Of a DNA stretch of 64,000 bases, positions 9,857 to 18,682 are shown piece by piece; position 1 is the first letter of the stretch, and each line of letters begins with the position of its first letter. This DNA comes from Amazonocrinis nigriterrae CENA67 (GTDB taxonomy: Bacteria; Cyanobacteriota; Cyanobacteriia; Cyanobacteriales; Nostocaceae): the NCBI RefSeq assembly GCF_016056305.1, contig NZ_JAECZC010000093.1, forward strand, positions 62,001 through 126,000. The letters are read 5' to 3'. The notes below the pieces were generated by a model that was given only the letters and a program-made list of their open reading frames with translations, did no database searches and was not told the origin of the DNA. The position numbers were made by a program, and so were the translations under genes.

Positions 9857-11500
9857 TTACACAGCACAACTCAACTCGCCAGCTTTTTGGGTAAAGAGGC
9901 GGTTTTCTCGATAGTCTACAGGACAATCAATTACAGCAGGCACATCTTGAGAAAGGGCTTCTTTAAGTACAGGTATTAAATCAAGAGTAGATTCAACTCG
10001 ATAACCTTTTAAACCCATACTTTCGGCTAATTTGACAAAATCTGGATTACCAAAATGCACAAATGAGGAATTTCCTCTGCCAAATTGATTTTCTTGTTTC
10101 CACTCAATTAACCCATAGCCACCATCATTAAAAATTAAGGTGACAAACGGAGTACCAACACGCAAGGCTGTTTCTAATTCCTGGCAATTCATCATAAAAC
10201 CGCCATCACCAGTCACCGCTACAACTTTGCGGTCAGGATAAACTAGTTTTGCTGCTAAAGCACCGGGAATGGCAATACCCATGGCCGCAAAGCCATTGGA
10301 AATAATACAAGTATTAGGGCTATAGCAATGATAATGACGCGCCATCCACATTTTATGTGCGCCAACATCAGAGATAACAATATCATCTGGCCCCATTACC
10401 TGCCGTAAGTCATAAATTAATTTTTGTGGTTTGATGGGATAACCTTCATCATGGGCATACTGTTCATAATCAGCACGAATATTTCCCCGTAAACTAATGG
10501 CAAAAGGATTAGGTTTACCCTGACGGTCTGCGAGTTTTAAGATTTCATAGAGAGAATCAGAAATATCTCCCACGACTTCAGCATGGGGAATATAACTACT
10601 ATCAATTTCCGCCGGATTTAACCCAATATGTACAATGGGTATTTTGCCATCAGGATTCCATTTTTTCGGAGAAAATTCGATTAAATCATAGCCAATAGCA
10701 ATTACTAAATCTGTGTTGTCAAAACCGCAGGTAATGAAATCTCTTTGTTGTAATCCCACTGACCACAAAGCTAAATGATGAGTGTAGGGAATCACACCTT
10801 TACCCATGAATGTATTGGCAACAGGAATATTCATTTGGGTGGCAAATTGCGTTACTGCATCACTTGCTTGAGCGCGAATTGCACCGTTTCCTACTAAGAT
10901 AATGGGGTTAACTGCCTGAGAAATAACTGCTGCTGCTGCCCGAATGCTAGCAAAAGATGCATAAGTTTTTTCAATTTCATCTTTACGCAAAGGTTTGCCT
11001 TCGACAGGCATAGCAGCAATATTTTCTGGTAAATCGATGTGAACAGCACCAGGTTTTTCACTTTGCGATCGCTTGAATGCTTTCCGCACAACTTCTGGTG
11101 TAATACTCGGTCTGACAATTTGCTTATTCCACTTAGTCACGGGTGCAAACATTGCCACCAAATCTAAATATTGATGGGATTCAATGTGCATTCTATCTGT
11201 TCCCACTTGACCGGTGATTGCCACCAAAGGCGCACCATCGAGGTTAGCATCTGCCACCCCAGTCATCAAGTTAGTTGCCCCAGGCCCAAGAGTAGAAAGA
11301 CAGACTCCAGCTTTACCTGTTAAGCGTCCGTAGACATCCGCCATGAATGCCGCACCCTGTTCATGACGAGTAGTAATAAATTTTATGGAAGAATGTTTAA
11401 GTGCTTCTAAAACGTGCAGATTTTCTTCGCCAGGAAGTCCAAAAACGTATTGCACACCTTCATTTTCTAGGCACTGCACCAACAATTCAGCTGTATTCAT
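9857..11500 (-). CDS. ThDP-dependent 2-oxoglutarate decarboxylase (acetolactate-synthase-like)
   Basis: 547 residues of the acetolactate synthase/pyruvate-decarboxylase fold. Seen: the cofactor-activating glutamate E47 (TTRHEQGAAFMADVYGR) and the ThDP/Mg motif starting GDGG at 431 and closing with N458. No regulatory ilvN subunit is nearby. The gene lies directly downstream of a succinic semialdehyde dehydrogenase gene on the same strand. In Synechococcus PCC 7002 such an ALS-annotated enzyme and its neighbouring SSADH convert 2-oxoglutarate to succinate, replacing 2-oxoglutarate dehydrogenase, and I infer the same role here. A true catabolic acetolactate synthase remains the alternative; the gene pair argues against it. 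Confidence 0.82.
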   Translation of the reverse strand: MNTAELLVQCLENEGVQYVFGLPGEENLHVLEALKHSSIKFITTRHEQGAAFMADVYGRLTGKAGVCLSTLGPGATNLMTGVADANLDGAPLVAITGQVGTDRMHIESHQYLDLVAMFAPVTKWNKQIVRPSITPEVVRKAFKRSQSEKPGAVHIDLPENIAAMPVEGKPLRKDEIEKTYASFASIRAAAAVISQAVNPIILVGNGAIRAQASDAVTQFATQMNIPVANTFMGKGVIPYTHHLALWSVGLQQRDFITCGFDNTDLVIAIGYDLIEFSPKKWNPDGKIPIVHIGLNPAEIDSSYIPHAEVVGDISDSLYEILKLADRQGKPNPFAISLRGNIRADYEQYAHDEGYPIKPQKLIYDLRQVMGPDDIVISDVGAHKMWMARHYHCYSPNTCIISNGFAAMGIAIPGALAAKLVYPDRKVVAVTGDGGFMMNCQELETALRVGTPFVTLIFNDGGYGLIEWKQENQFGRGNSSFVHFGNPDFVKLAESMGLKGYRVESTLDLIPVLKEALSQDVPAVIDCPVDYRENRLFTQKAGELSCAV

Positions 11501-11526
11501 TTTATTTCCTTACTCACAATAAAAAT

Positions 11527-11643
11527 ATGGGAATTGGGAATTGGGAATTGGGAATTGGGAATTGGATTTTACTATTAGTCATCACATCTGGCCCATCACC
11601 CATTACCCATTACCTATTACCCATTACCCATTACCCATTCCCC
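11527..11643. repeat. Heptamer tandem repeats with 36-bp block (copy 2)
   Basis: Five GGGAATT heptamers, the same 36-bp block as at 9711-9746 (here 11561-11596), then several CCCATTA heptamers. It fills the gap between the decarboxylase and aldehyde dehydrogenase genes. Confidence 0.88.
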
Positions 11644-11652
11644 AATCCCTAA

Positions 11653-13020
11653 TCACTTCACCCACACAGTTTTAACATTGACGAATTCATGTATACCCTG
11701 GATACTCAATTCTCTGCCATAGCCAGAACGCTTAATACCACCAAAGGGTAAGCGGGGGTCAGATTTCACTAAACCGTTGATAAACACTGCACCAGCTTCA
11801 ATTTCCTCAACCAAGCGATCGCGTTCTTGATCGTCGGTTGTCCAAGCACTTGCACCTAAGCCAAAGGGTGTAGCATTAGCGAGTTTAATAGCAGCATCGA
11901 TATCAGGTACACGGAATAATAAAGCCACCGGGCCAAAGAATTCTTCTTGGGCAATTGGTGCATCAAGAGGAATATCTATGATAATGGTTGGCGGATAAAA
12001 GTTTCCAGGACGATTTGATAAGGGATGTCCACCCGTGAGGACTTTTCCACCACTTTTGAGGGCGGTTTGCACTTGCTGGTCTAAATCTTGCAGAATATCA
12101 GGGGTTGCTAAGGGGCCTAAGTCGGTGTCTAATTCTATTGGATCGCCGACTTTTAGCGTCTCGAATTTTTCCAATAGCAGCTTTTCAAACTTATCTGCGA
12201 TCGCTTCTGCTACGATAAAACGTTTCGCTGCAATGCAAGATTGCCCGTTATTCAACATCCGTGCTCTAGTGGCTGTGACAACTGCTGTCTCTAAATCAGC
12301 ACTTGGTAAGACGATAAATGGATCACTTCCTCCCAATTCCAAAACGGTTTTTTTAATTTGTTTGCCGGCGGCGGCGGCGAGGGATGCACCCGCTGGTTCG
12401 CTTCCTGTTAAGGTAGCAGCTTTTACTCGGTCATCAGCCATGATGTCAGCAACTTTCGCAGCACCTATCAACAGTGTTTGAAACACAGCTTTGGGAAAAC
12501 CTGCCCGTTGAATAATATCTTCTATTGCTAAGGCACACTGCGGCACATTAGAAGCATGTTTCAGTAAGCCGACATTACCCGCCATCAGTGCCGGTGCAGC
12601 AAAGCGGAACACTTGCCAAAAAGGGAAATTCCACGGCATCACCGCAAGAACCACACCTAATGGCTGGTAGCGCACAAAACTATGACTTGCATCGGTATTT
12701 ACAGGCACATCAGCCAGAAAATTAGCAGCTTCTTCGGCATAGAAGCGACAGACAGTAGCACATTTTTCGACTTCTGAGACTGCTGCCTTAAAAGGCTTAC
12801 CCATTTCCAGAGTCATTAATTTAGCAAAGTCTGCTTTTTCTTGTTCTAAGATATCCGCAGCTTTTAACAACCAGTGCGATCGCTCCTCAAAACTAGTTTG
12901 ACGGTACTGCTCAAAAGCCTCACCTGCCAAATCCAGTTTAGCGGCGATTTCTGCATCCTTGAGCGGCTCAAAGGTTTTGAGCGTTTCCCCAGTGGCGGGA
13001 TTAATGGTGGCGATAGCCAT
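11653..13020 (-). CDS. gabD: Succinic semialdehyde dehydrogenase (NAD(P)+)
   Basis: 455 residues, normal size for the short cyanobacterial SSADH type of the aldehyde dehydrogenase superfamily. Visible catalytic residues: N131 (PWNFPFW), K154, general base E228 (VLELGGSDP) and nucleophile C262 (NNGQSCIAAKR). It oxidises succinic semialdehyde to succinate in the cytoplasm. It is first in a minus-strand pair with the 2-oxoglutarate decarboxylase-like gene 152 bp downstream; together they would carry the decarboxylase/SSADH bypass of the TCA cycle known from cyanobacteria. It might also act in a GABA shunt, but no GABA transaminase is here. ATG start at 13020, with AGG-containing sequence just upstream. 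Confidence 0.9.
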   Translation of the reverse strand: MAIATINPATGETLKTFEPLKDAEIAAKLDLAGEAFEQYRQTSFEERSHWLLKAADILEQEKADFAKLMTLEMGKPFKAAVSEVEKCATVCRFYAEEAANFLADVPVNTDASHSFVRYQPLGVVLAVMPWNFPFWQVFRFAAPALMAGNVGLLKHASNVPQCALAIEDIIQRAGFPKAVFQTLLIGAAKVADIMADDRVKAATLTGSEPAGASLAAAAGKQIKKTVLELGGSDPFIVLPSADLETAVVTATRARMLNNGQSCIAAKRFIVAEAIADKFEKLLLEKFETLKVGDPIELDTDLGPLATPDILQDLDQQVQTALKSGGKVLTGGHPLSNRPGNFYPPTIIIDIPLDAPIAQEEFFGPVALLFRVPDIDAAIKLANATPFGLGASAWTTDDQERDRLVEEIEAGAVFINGLVKSDPRLPFGGIKRSGYGRELSIQGIHEFVNVKTVWVK

Positions 13021-13193
13021 TGCCTGACCTCCCGTTAAAAAGTAGCTTCAGGTAGCTTCCTAGTGTTACACATATTAATTGGGGAAGCCACCACCCAAAT
13101 TCTAGTCTTTTAGTTCAGAAGTGGTTGCAAGATATTACAATTTCGCAATTAAAATAGAAACAAAATATACAATTTTGGTATGTATTTTTATTG

Positions 13194-13303
13194 GGGAATT
13201 GTCAGTTGTCAGTTGTCAGTTGTTAGTTGTTTTTCCACTGACCACTGACCACTGACCATTATTAGTTGTTAGTTGTTTTTCCACTGACCACTGACCACTG
13301 ACC
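13194..13303. repeat. Heptamer arrays and a duplicated approx. 46-bp unit
   Basis: TTGTCAG heptamers, then GTTGTTTTTCCACTGACC with further CCACTGA heptamers, and the whole unit from TTAGTTGTTTTTCC to CTGACCATTA appears twice in tandem. It is located 3' of the adenylate cyclase gene. The related TCAGTTG array at 25420-25450 is of the same family. Confidence 0.85.
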
Positions 13304-13304
13304 A

Positions 13305-14921
13305 TTAATACAATTTTGTCTGATAAACTTTTACTAATCTATCAATACCTTTGAAACGATAATCACCCATTTCGTAAAAATCCTCAGATTGCGAAAGCAT
13401 TTTATGGGTGACTTCACTAATGACGCATTCGTCGGGAGGACAAACTGCTTCCATACGGGCAGCTAGATTAATCGTAGCTCCTAATGCTGTATAGTCTACT
13501 CTTTGGGAACTACCGACATCTCCGACGACTGCTTTACCACTATTAATCGCAATACGTAATTGTAAGGGTTCCTGCCAGAAATTATTGGCATTGAGATATT
13601 TAAGACGAGTCAGCATACCTTTAGCGGCGGCGGTAGCGCGATCGGCATGATCTGCTTGCAATTCTGGAGCGCCAAAAAATGCCATAATACAATCGCCAAT
13701 ATACTTATCCAAAGTCCCACCACAGGCAAACACTTCTTGCAACATCTCTTCAAATAAATTATTCAATAATTGAGCGATCGCAGTTGGTGTTAATCTTTCA
13801 GAAATCGCTGTAAAGCCAACCAAATCAGCGAACAAAATGCTGATTTCGCTTTCTGTGGGGGCTAAACGACCATCTGGCAACCCACCTACAGCTATTAACT
13901 GCTGTACAACAGATGGAGAATGATAGCGTTCTAGGCGGTGACGAATGACTTCTTCAGTTTTGAGTTTCTCTGCCAAGAGCCAACGTTGTACGCTGGAAGC
14001 AACAAGGTTTGCTAAAGCCGAAAAAAAGCTGAGTTCTTCCTCGCCGTCATTTTCCCAATGGTAAGAAGAAATATGACCATCGGCATAGAGAACACCCACA
14101 ACTTTATTTTCATCCCATAAAGGCACTGCCATAGCGCTGCGAATGCCTTTGACCAAAATACTGTGTTCTCCAGCAAACCGTTTATCTTTATGAGTATCAG
14201 CAGTTTGAACAGCAAGTTTTGCTTCAAATACATTTTGGCAGATACTACGACTAATCCAATTTCCATTAGTTGCTAGATATTGCTGTTCATAAATGTTTCT
14301 ACTACCAGCATTGACTAATTCTAAGTGACCGCTGCCACTAACATCAATTAATAATGCCAAGCGGTCAATACTATTAAGGTAACGAAATGCAACTTGTTGC
14401 ACCTGAAAGAAAATCTCTTCGATGGATGCTGCTGCACAAAGATTTTTGGCTATATCTACCAAATCTTTAAGACGGGCGATGGTTTTGTCTTTATTGCTGG
14501 TTTCACCATTCTTACTATCAGCTTTTATCCATTGTTGTTGCAGTTGTTCGACGTTGCGAAAAATCGTTCTTTGCTCAGTGGGTTCGGGAACAACCGTATA
14601 ATTATCTGGCAAATCTGTAGCAGGGTGAGCAAACAACACTACCAAGTTCACATTCCCCAGCCAAATAATATCGCCGTGGTGTAACTGTTGGCTGGTAGTG
14701 ACAATAGTTTGATTAACTTGCGTTCCGTTTTTACTGCCCAAATCCTCAATTATCCACCTACCATCAGCCATTTTCACCAGCTGGGCATGTTTACGGGAAA
14801 CACCTCCATAGGGTAGGTACAAGTCACATTCCGGTAAACGACCAATCGTGAATTGATCGTGATTCACAGTCACCGATGTTTCGGTATCTCCCTGTTGAAG
14901 GCGTAACGTGAGTTCAGTCAT
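13305..14921 (-). CDS. cyaD: Adenylate cyclase with FHA and GAF domains
   Basis: 538 residues. N-terminal FHA domain (about 24-95: GR at 27-28, SRKH 42-45, GSKNG 62-66) binds phosphothreonine peptides. A GAF domain follows (about 150-315). The class III cyclase domain (about 355-538) has metal aspartates D366 and D410, adenine-specifying K406 and D476, and N485/R489 for transition-state binding, so ATP to cAMP is expected rather than cGMP. Cytosolic; no membrane segment. The FHA-cyclase layout is that of Anabaena CyaD, hence the tentative symbol. The FHA part suggests coupling to Ser/Thr kinases, of which a hybrid one lies at 1-5403, though no direct link is shown. ATG at 14921; the next upstream stretch is GGGGAAG repeats. 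Confidence 0.9.
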   Translation of the reverse strand: MTELTLRLQQGDTETSVTVNHDQFTIGRLPECDLYLPYGGVSRKHAQLVKMADGRWIIEDLGSKNGTQVNQTIVTTSQQLHHGDIIWLGNVNLVVLFAHPATDLPDNYTVVPEPTEQRTIFRNVEQLQQQWIKADSKNGETSNKDKTIARLKDLVDIAKNLCAAASIEEIFFQVQQVAFRYLNSIDRLALLIDVSGSGHLELVNAGSRNIYEQQYLATNGNWISRSICQNVFEAKLAVQTADTHKDKRFAGEHSILVKGIRSAMAVPLWDENKVVGVLYADGHISSYHWENDGEEELSFFSALANLVASSVQRWLLAEKLKTEEVIRHRLERYHSPSVVQQLIAVGGLPDGRLAPTESEISILFADLVGFTAISERLTPTAIAQLLNNLFEEMLQEVFACGGTLDKYIGDCIMAFFGAPELQADHADRATAAAKGMLTRLKYLNANNFWQEPLQLRIAINSGKAVVGDVGSSQRVDYTALGATINLAARMEAVCPPDECVISEVTHKMLSQSEDFYEMGDYRFKGIDRLVKVYQTKLY

Positions 14922-15218
14922 GAGTATGGGAAGGGGAAGGGGAAGAGGAGGAAGGGGAAGGGAATAATAAAGAAGATTGACTGGTTTAAGTCTTCGCCTT
15001 GTAAGTTCCCCTTTTCCTTATAACTCAATACAGTTCAATTAAGCATTTCTTTCTTTTTTCTGCGTTCTTGATAGCCAAAACCCTTATTCTCATGTAGCGG
15101 CAATTGATGAATTGCTCCTCTTGGTGTGTAGTGTTGCGTAAGTCCTAAAAATTTGACTTTTACTAAAAGTTTTAGCCTTAACAGAACCATATTGCCTTCC
15201 CCTTCCCCTTCCCCTTCC
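14922..15218. other. Intergenic region with purine-rich repeats
   Basis: Two low-complexity tracts face each other: GGGGAAGGGGAAGAGGAGG-type repeats at 14932-14964 and CCTTCC repeats at 15194-15218. They are inverted relative to one another and could pair. Between them I see no gene. Confidence 0.6.
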
Positions 15219-16112
15219 CTAATTAACAGGTAATTCCAAAGGTATAGTACCCAATAATCCTTTGCGAAAATCTGTTAAAAGTTGCCTAGCAGCTCTTTCT
15301 ACATCACCTTTGTAACGATGCTCTGCTAAAGCATGTAAGTACGATTCTCCTGTATAGTTTGTGGAGTCTAGTTCGTAACGTGTTTGTAGTGGAAGTTGTG
15401 GTAATAAATCAGGAGCCGTAGCTTGGAGTTCATTCACTAAATCTACGAAAGCTGATGCTACGAGTTGATTGTCGTAGGATGCTTGACCAATATCGTCGCA
15501 AATGGCTAATTTCAAAGCAGCATCCTGATTTTGTAATTTTGCAGGGATGACACCAGGAGCATCCAGTAATTCCAATTGTTCGGAAATTCGCACCCAACGT
15601 AAAGAACGAGTTACCCCCGGACGAGCTGCACTTTCTACCACACGTCGTCCCAACAAACGGTTAATTAAGGCTGATTTACCAACATTAGGAAAACCAATAA
15701 CTACTGCACGCACTGGACGGGGTAACATACCGCGATCGCGTCTTCTTTGATTGAGTTCTACCCCAGCGGCTTGTGCTGCTTTGGAAATTGCCGCTACGCC
15801 TTGACCTTGTTGGGCATTGGTAAAATAAGGCACTTCTTTTTGAGTTTTGAACCAGTCTACCCAAAGCGATCGCACTTGGGGAGTAATCATATCTACCCGA
15901 TTCAGCACCAAAATTCGCGTTTTACTGCCCACCCACTCACTCATTTGGGGATGGTGTGTCGCTAAGGGAATCCGAGCATCTCGTACTTCAAGCACCACAT
16001 CTACCCGTGAAAGCTGTTCTTTGAGATTCTTTTCAGCTTTGGCAATATGTCCTGGGTACCATTGAATCAGATTTAATTTATAGTTATTTGTGAGTGAACT
16101 ACGCAAAATCAA
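15219..16112 (-). CDS. rbgA: Ribosome biogenesis GTPase RbgA/YlqF
   Basis: 297 residues with circularly permuted GTPase motifs, the mark of the YlqF/RbgA/YawG family: G4 NRVD (71-74) precedes G1 GFPNVGKS (140-147), G2 Thr168 in RPGVTRS and G3 DAPG (184-187). The start WYPGHIAKAEKNL is highly typical. RbgA assists late assembly of the 50S ribosomal subunit. The ATG at 16112 gives about 14 residues before the conserved IQWYPGH; initiation nearer that motif is possible, but no clear ATG/GTG is there. Monocistronic appearance. Confidence 0.93.
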   Translation of the reverse strand: MILRSSLTNNYKLNLIQWYPGHIAKAEKNLKEQLSRVDVVLEVRDARIPLATHHPQMSEWVGSKTRILVLNRVDMITPQVRSLWVDWFKTQKEVPYFTNAQQGQGVAAISKAAQAAGVELNQRRRDRGMLPRPVRAVVIGFPNVGKSALINRLLGRRVVESAARPGVTRSLRWVRISEQLELLDAPGVIPAKLQNQDAALKLAICDDIGQASYDNQLVASAFVDLVNELQATAPDLLPQLPLQTRYELDSTNYTGESYLHALAEHRYKGDVERAARQLLTDFRKGLLGTIPLELPVN

Positions 16113-16607
16113 TACCTCCAGTCTATTATCTCTCTAAAATGCTCGTTTAATGCTTAAAAAAGCAATTCTTCGTTTTCTAAAGTATTTTTTTATACTTTGA
16201 ACTCGGAAAAGACATGCTCAATTAATGCTCATTTTGAGAGCGTAACATACTCATCAGTTTATCTTTCCATTTTAAAATTTACTTCAACTACTAGTCCAAT
16301 TGAAAACCACCAAATTATAGATTTGGTGGGGTCTTAAACTTACTTATTCATCTGCGGCTTCGTACAGAATTAAAGGCTGTATTCTGACTCCTGACAAAGT
16401 AAATTCTCTTTGAGAATTGTGTATAAAAATAATTCAGAATGAATGCTTAAACAAGAAATCATTGGCAATTGTGTGACTTAATTTTTGATTATTAACTATG
16501 AACTGCTGATAACTCTAACCTTTATTCAGGATACTAATTGTGTAAGTCCTATGATTTTGATGTACTACAGTTACTTGCAATTTGAGGATTGCTATGTTCT
16601 CGTAGCA
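16113..16607. other. Intergenic region with a strong hairpin
   Basis: 495 bp without a gene. A perfect 9-bp stem (CCACCAAAT / ATTTGGTGG, 5-nt loop) lies at 16307-16329; on the minus strand it is followed by TTTTC, so it could end transcription of the minus-strand cupin gene upstream. A plus-strand open frame of 64 codons at 16485-16679 runs antisense into the cupin gene and looks spurious. Confidence 0.5.
16307..16329 (-). terminator. Possible intrinsic terminator
   Basis: Perfect 9-bp inverted repeat CCACCAAAT...ATTTGGTGG with a TATAG loop; the minus-strand transcript continues with a short U-rich tract. It is about 280 bp beyond the cupin stop codon, so assignment to that gene is uncertain. 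Confidence 0.45.
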
Positions 16608-17045
16608 TTATGTAAAGGGTCGAGTTCCAGACGGGGCAAGAACTTCGTCGCCGATTTCGGCGGTAATGCGTTGAGCTAGCTCTACATTCGGTACTTCTTC
16701 CTTACCTACAGTACCCACTGCTGCAATTAGCCGAGCAAGACCACTTGGCGCAGCAACAACTAACACGCGAGCTGGCTGATCTTTGAGGACAGCAGCCATG
16801 TGGGGTGTGCCAGCAGGAATTAGCAAGCTTTCACCAGTACTTAACACTACCTTGTTCTCACCTGCCCAAACTGTTAACTCTCCTTGGAGTACGTATAGTT
16901 GTTCGGAATAACGATTGTGGCGATGCAGAGGAGTTTGTGTGCCGACCGGAAAGTAAGCTTCGATCAGATCGTACTTGCCTGTGGTTGTGGTGTGATCGGC
17001 AACGATGTCCGCACGGGAACCAAATAACCATAGTGATTGGGCCAT
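16608..17045 (-). CDS. Cupin-domain protein
   Basis: 145 residues forming one cupin barrel. Motif 1 HRHNRYSEQLYVLQGEL (two His, one Glu) and motif 2 GESLLIPAGTPH (His) supply the usual three-His/one-Glu metal site. The C-terminal third (about 105-145) is outside the barrel and includes ELAQRITAEIGDEVL. Small stand-alone cupins can be dioxygenases, isomerases or binding proteins and nothing here decides between them. Start ATG at 17045, with a GGAGCAA Shine-Dalgarno-like stretch immediately upstream on the minus strand. No operon partner. Confidence 0.85.
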   Translation of the reverse strand: MAQSLWLFGSRADIVADHTTTTGKYDLIEAYFPVGTQTPLHRHNRYSEQLYVLQGELTVWAGENKVVLSTGESLLIPAGTPHMAAVLKDQPARVLVVAAPSGLARLIAAVGTVGKEEVPNVELAQRITAEIGDEVLAPSGTRPFT

Positions 17046-17276
17046 GAAATTGCTCCCTATTGATCAATGAATTGTGTAATAAATAGTAACTGGAGAAGGG
17101 CGATCGCCTTTGGCGGGTCGGGCGTTATAGCCCTAAAGAAGTTTGGGCTGTCTCAAATCAAAGATTGGAGATACTCACAAAATAAGTCAAGCACAATCTG
17201 ACTATCGCGTAACTACTTTTCTAATTTGGCAATCTGAGCTTGCAGGGAAGCCATCATCACTTCAACTTCTGAATTC

Positions 17277-17292
17277 TACCGTTCATTCGGTA
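17277..17292. promoter_or_regulatory. Perfect palindrome TACCGTTCATTCGGTA, possible TetR-type operator
   Basis: TACCG-N6-CGGTA, perfect 5-bp arms with a 6-bp centre. Palindromes built on ACCG/CGGT are common operators of TetR/AcrR-family repressors. It sits 58 bp before the ATG of a short open frame (17350). No TetR gene is in the window, so the assignment rests on form alone. Confidence 0.35.
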
Positions 17293-17349
17293 TAAAGTTA
17301 AAGAGATTGTGGATTAACCTACAGCTTTGTTTGGATCTAGTCAAAAAAC

Positions 17350-17502
17350 ATGAGTGCTACACTCACTACTTCGTCTATTGCCAGATTACTGTTGCCTACA
17401 AATACGGTTTTGTCTGAATTTCTTTTGGAAAAAGATGTACTTTTGACTCCAGCATTAATATTTATATGCATATTAGAGTTGATTATCCTGCATTGCAACT
17501 AG
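17350..17502 (+). CDS. Short open frame, possibly a truncated gene start
   Basis: 50 codons from ATG: begins MSATLTTSSIARLLLPTNTV and ends with a hydrophobic stretch LIFICILELIILHCN. It could be the N-terminus of a membrane protein truncated by decay, or a real small membrane protein. The palindrome 58 bp upstream suggests it once had, or has, a regulated promoter. I do not recognise the family. Confidence 0.25.
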   Translation: MSATLTTSSIARLLLPTNTVLSEFLLEKDVLLTPALIFICILELIILHCN

Positions 17503-17682
17503 TTAAATATTTTGATTTTTTATGAAATACATTATTAATTAGATTGATTTACTTGAAAATCGGGATAAATATCTATTTTGCATCCTGCTTGTTTGTGATT
17601 CTAATCAAGCTTTTTCATGAACAATGTGTGATTTACTGAAATTTCTTGAATATTTAATAATTTCGGTGCAGTGCGAACGCAT

Positions 17683-18384
17683 CTAAAAAGAAACTACTTT
17701 GCGATCGCGGAAAAATTTGCCGCTCTCACTGGCTGGAGCCTCAGTAGCCAGCCAGATAGCAGTGTCAGCTCCTTGTTCAGGTGATCTTGGTGCTGATGGC
17801 CCACCCATATCCGTTCTCACCCAACCCGGACACATGGAATTTACAATAATCCCTTTGGCGTGCAAAGCTTGTGCCAGCATAATTGTTGCGCCATTTAATG
17901 CTAGTTTCGATAAGCAGTAACTGGGTACATCGGCAGATAAGCCTTCCAATGCTCCAAATCCGCTTGAAACATTAACGACTCTAGCATCATGAGTTTTTTC
18001 CAACAAAGGTAAAAATGCCTGTACCATCCGAATTGCGCCAAAAGCATTGGCATTCATTGTGGAATCAAGCAACTCACGGGGAATGGTGAGAATATTCACA
18101 CCCTCGTCTGGATACACGCCTGCATTATTGATCAAAACATCTAAGTGATCAATCTTCTGGTGTAGGGTTTCTACTGCTTGGTTGATAGAGTGATCATTGG
18201 TGACATCTAACTCGATGGGAATCACCTTACCTTGCAGTTTCTCAGCTACTTGTTTGGCGTTATCGAGTGAACGTGAAGTGATTATCACTCCATAGCCTTT
18301 TGCCAGTAGACCTTGAGCTATTGCCAACCCGATTCCTCGGTTGCTACCTGTTATCAATGCCCATTTGTCTTGTATGGATTCCAT
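17683..18384 (-). CDS. Short-chain dehydrogenase/reductase
   Basis: 233 residues from the ATG at 18384, chosen because TAGGAAA lies about 10 nt before it; an in-frame ATG 33 nt further upstream (18417) has no such site. Classical SDR features: nucleotide-binding TGSNRGIG near the N-terminus, NNAG in the centre, Ser in NVSSGFG and the YCLSK catalytic pair, followed by CPGWVRTDMGG. The Arg/Ser after the second strand (TSRS) suggests NADP(H). It resembles plant/cyanobacterial carbonyl-reductase-like SDRs (PE-G-DTA-WLA near the C-terminus). Substrate unknown. Located alone on the minus strand. Confidence 0.85.
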   Translation of the reverse strand: MESIQDKWALITGSNRGIGLAIAQGLLAKGYGVIITSRSLDNAKQVAEKLQGKVIPIELDVTNDHSINQAVETLHQKIDHLDVLINNAGVYPDEGVNILTIPRELLDSTMNANAFGAIRMVQAFLPLLEKTHDARVVNVSSGFGALEGLSADVPSYCLSKLALNGATIMLAQALHAKGIIVNSMCPGWVRTDMGGPSAPRSPEQGADTAIWLATEAPASESGKFFRDRKVVSF

Positions 18385-18682
18385 ATTATGTTTTCCTATT
18401 ACACTGCTATTTAACAATAGTAGTCATTCAGTGCCCAGGAATTGTACCCATAGTGGAATACTAGCTTCTATCCAGATGGTTTAGTTCCAATGATGCAGCG
18501 ATCGCAGTCAGTTAAGGAGCATCCGTTGTGTTGACTGTAAGGCGATCGCTTTCTATAGTGCTTGAATGATCGCCTTTCCCTGACCCACTAACGATACACG
18601 AGAAGGCTTGTGATTTGTGAGAGAGTGCGCCTTGACGGCGCTGGCTTTTGTTACTATGGGCTGAATTTTTGTTTAAACACCG

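Larger units (their letters stand above)
17046..17682. other. Intergenic region with gene remnants and a palindrome
   Basis: 637 bp. On the minus strand, 17215-17276 reads NSEVEVMMASLQAQIAKLEK then stop: a C-terminal coiled-coil scrap of a lost gene, with no start in range. A TACCG/CGGTA palindrome is at 17277-17292 and a 50-codon plus-strand frame at 17350-17502. The rest is AT-rich and unremarkable. Confidence 0.45.
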
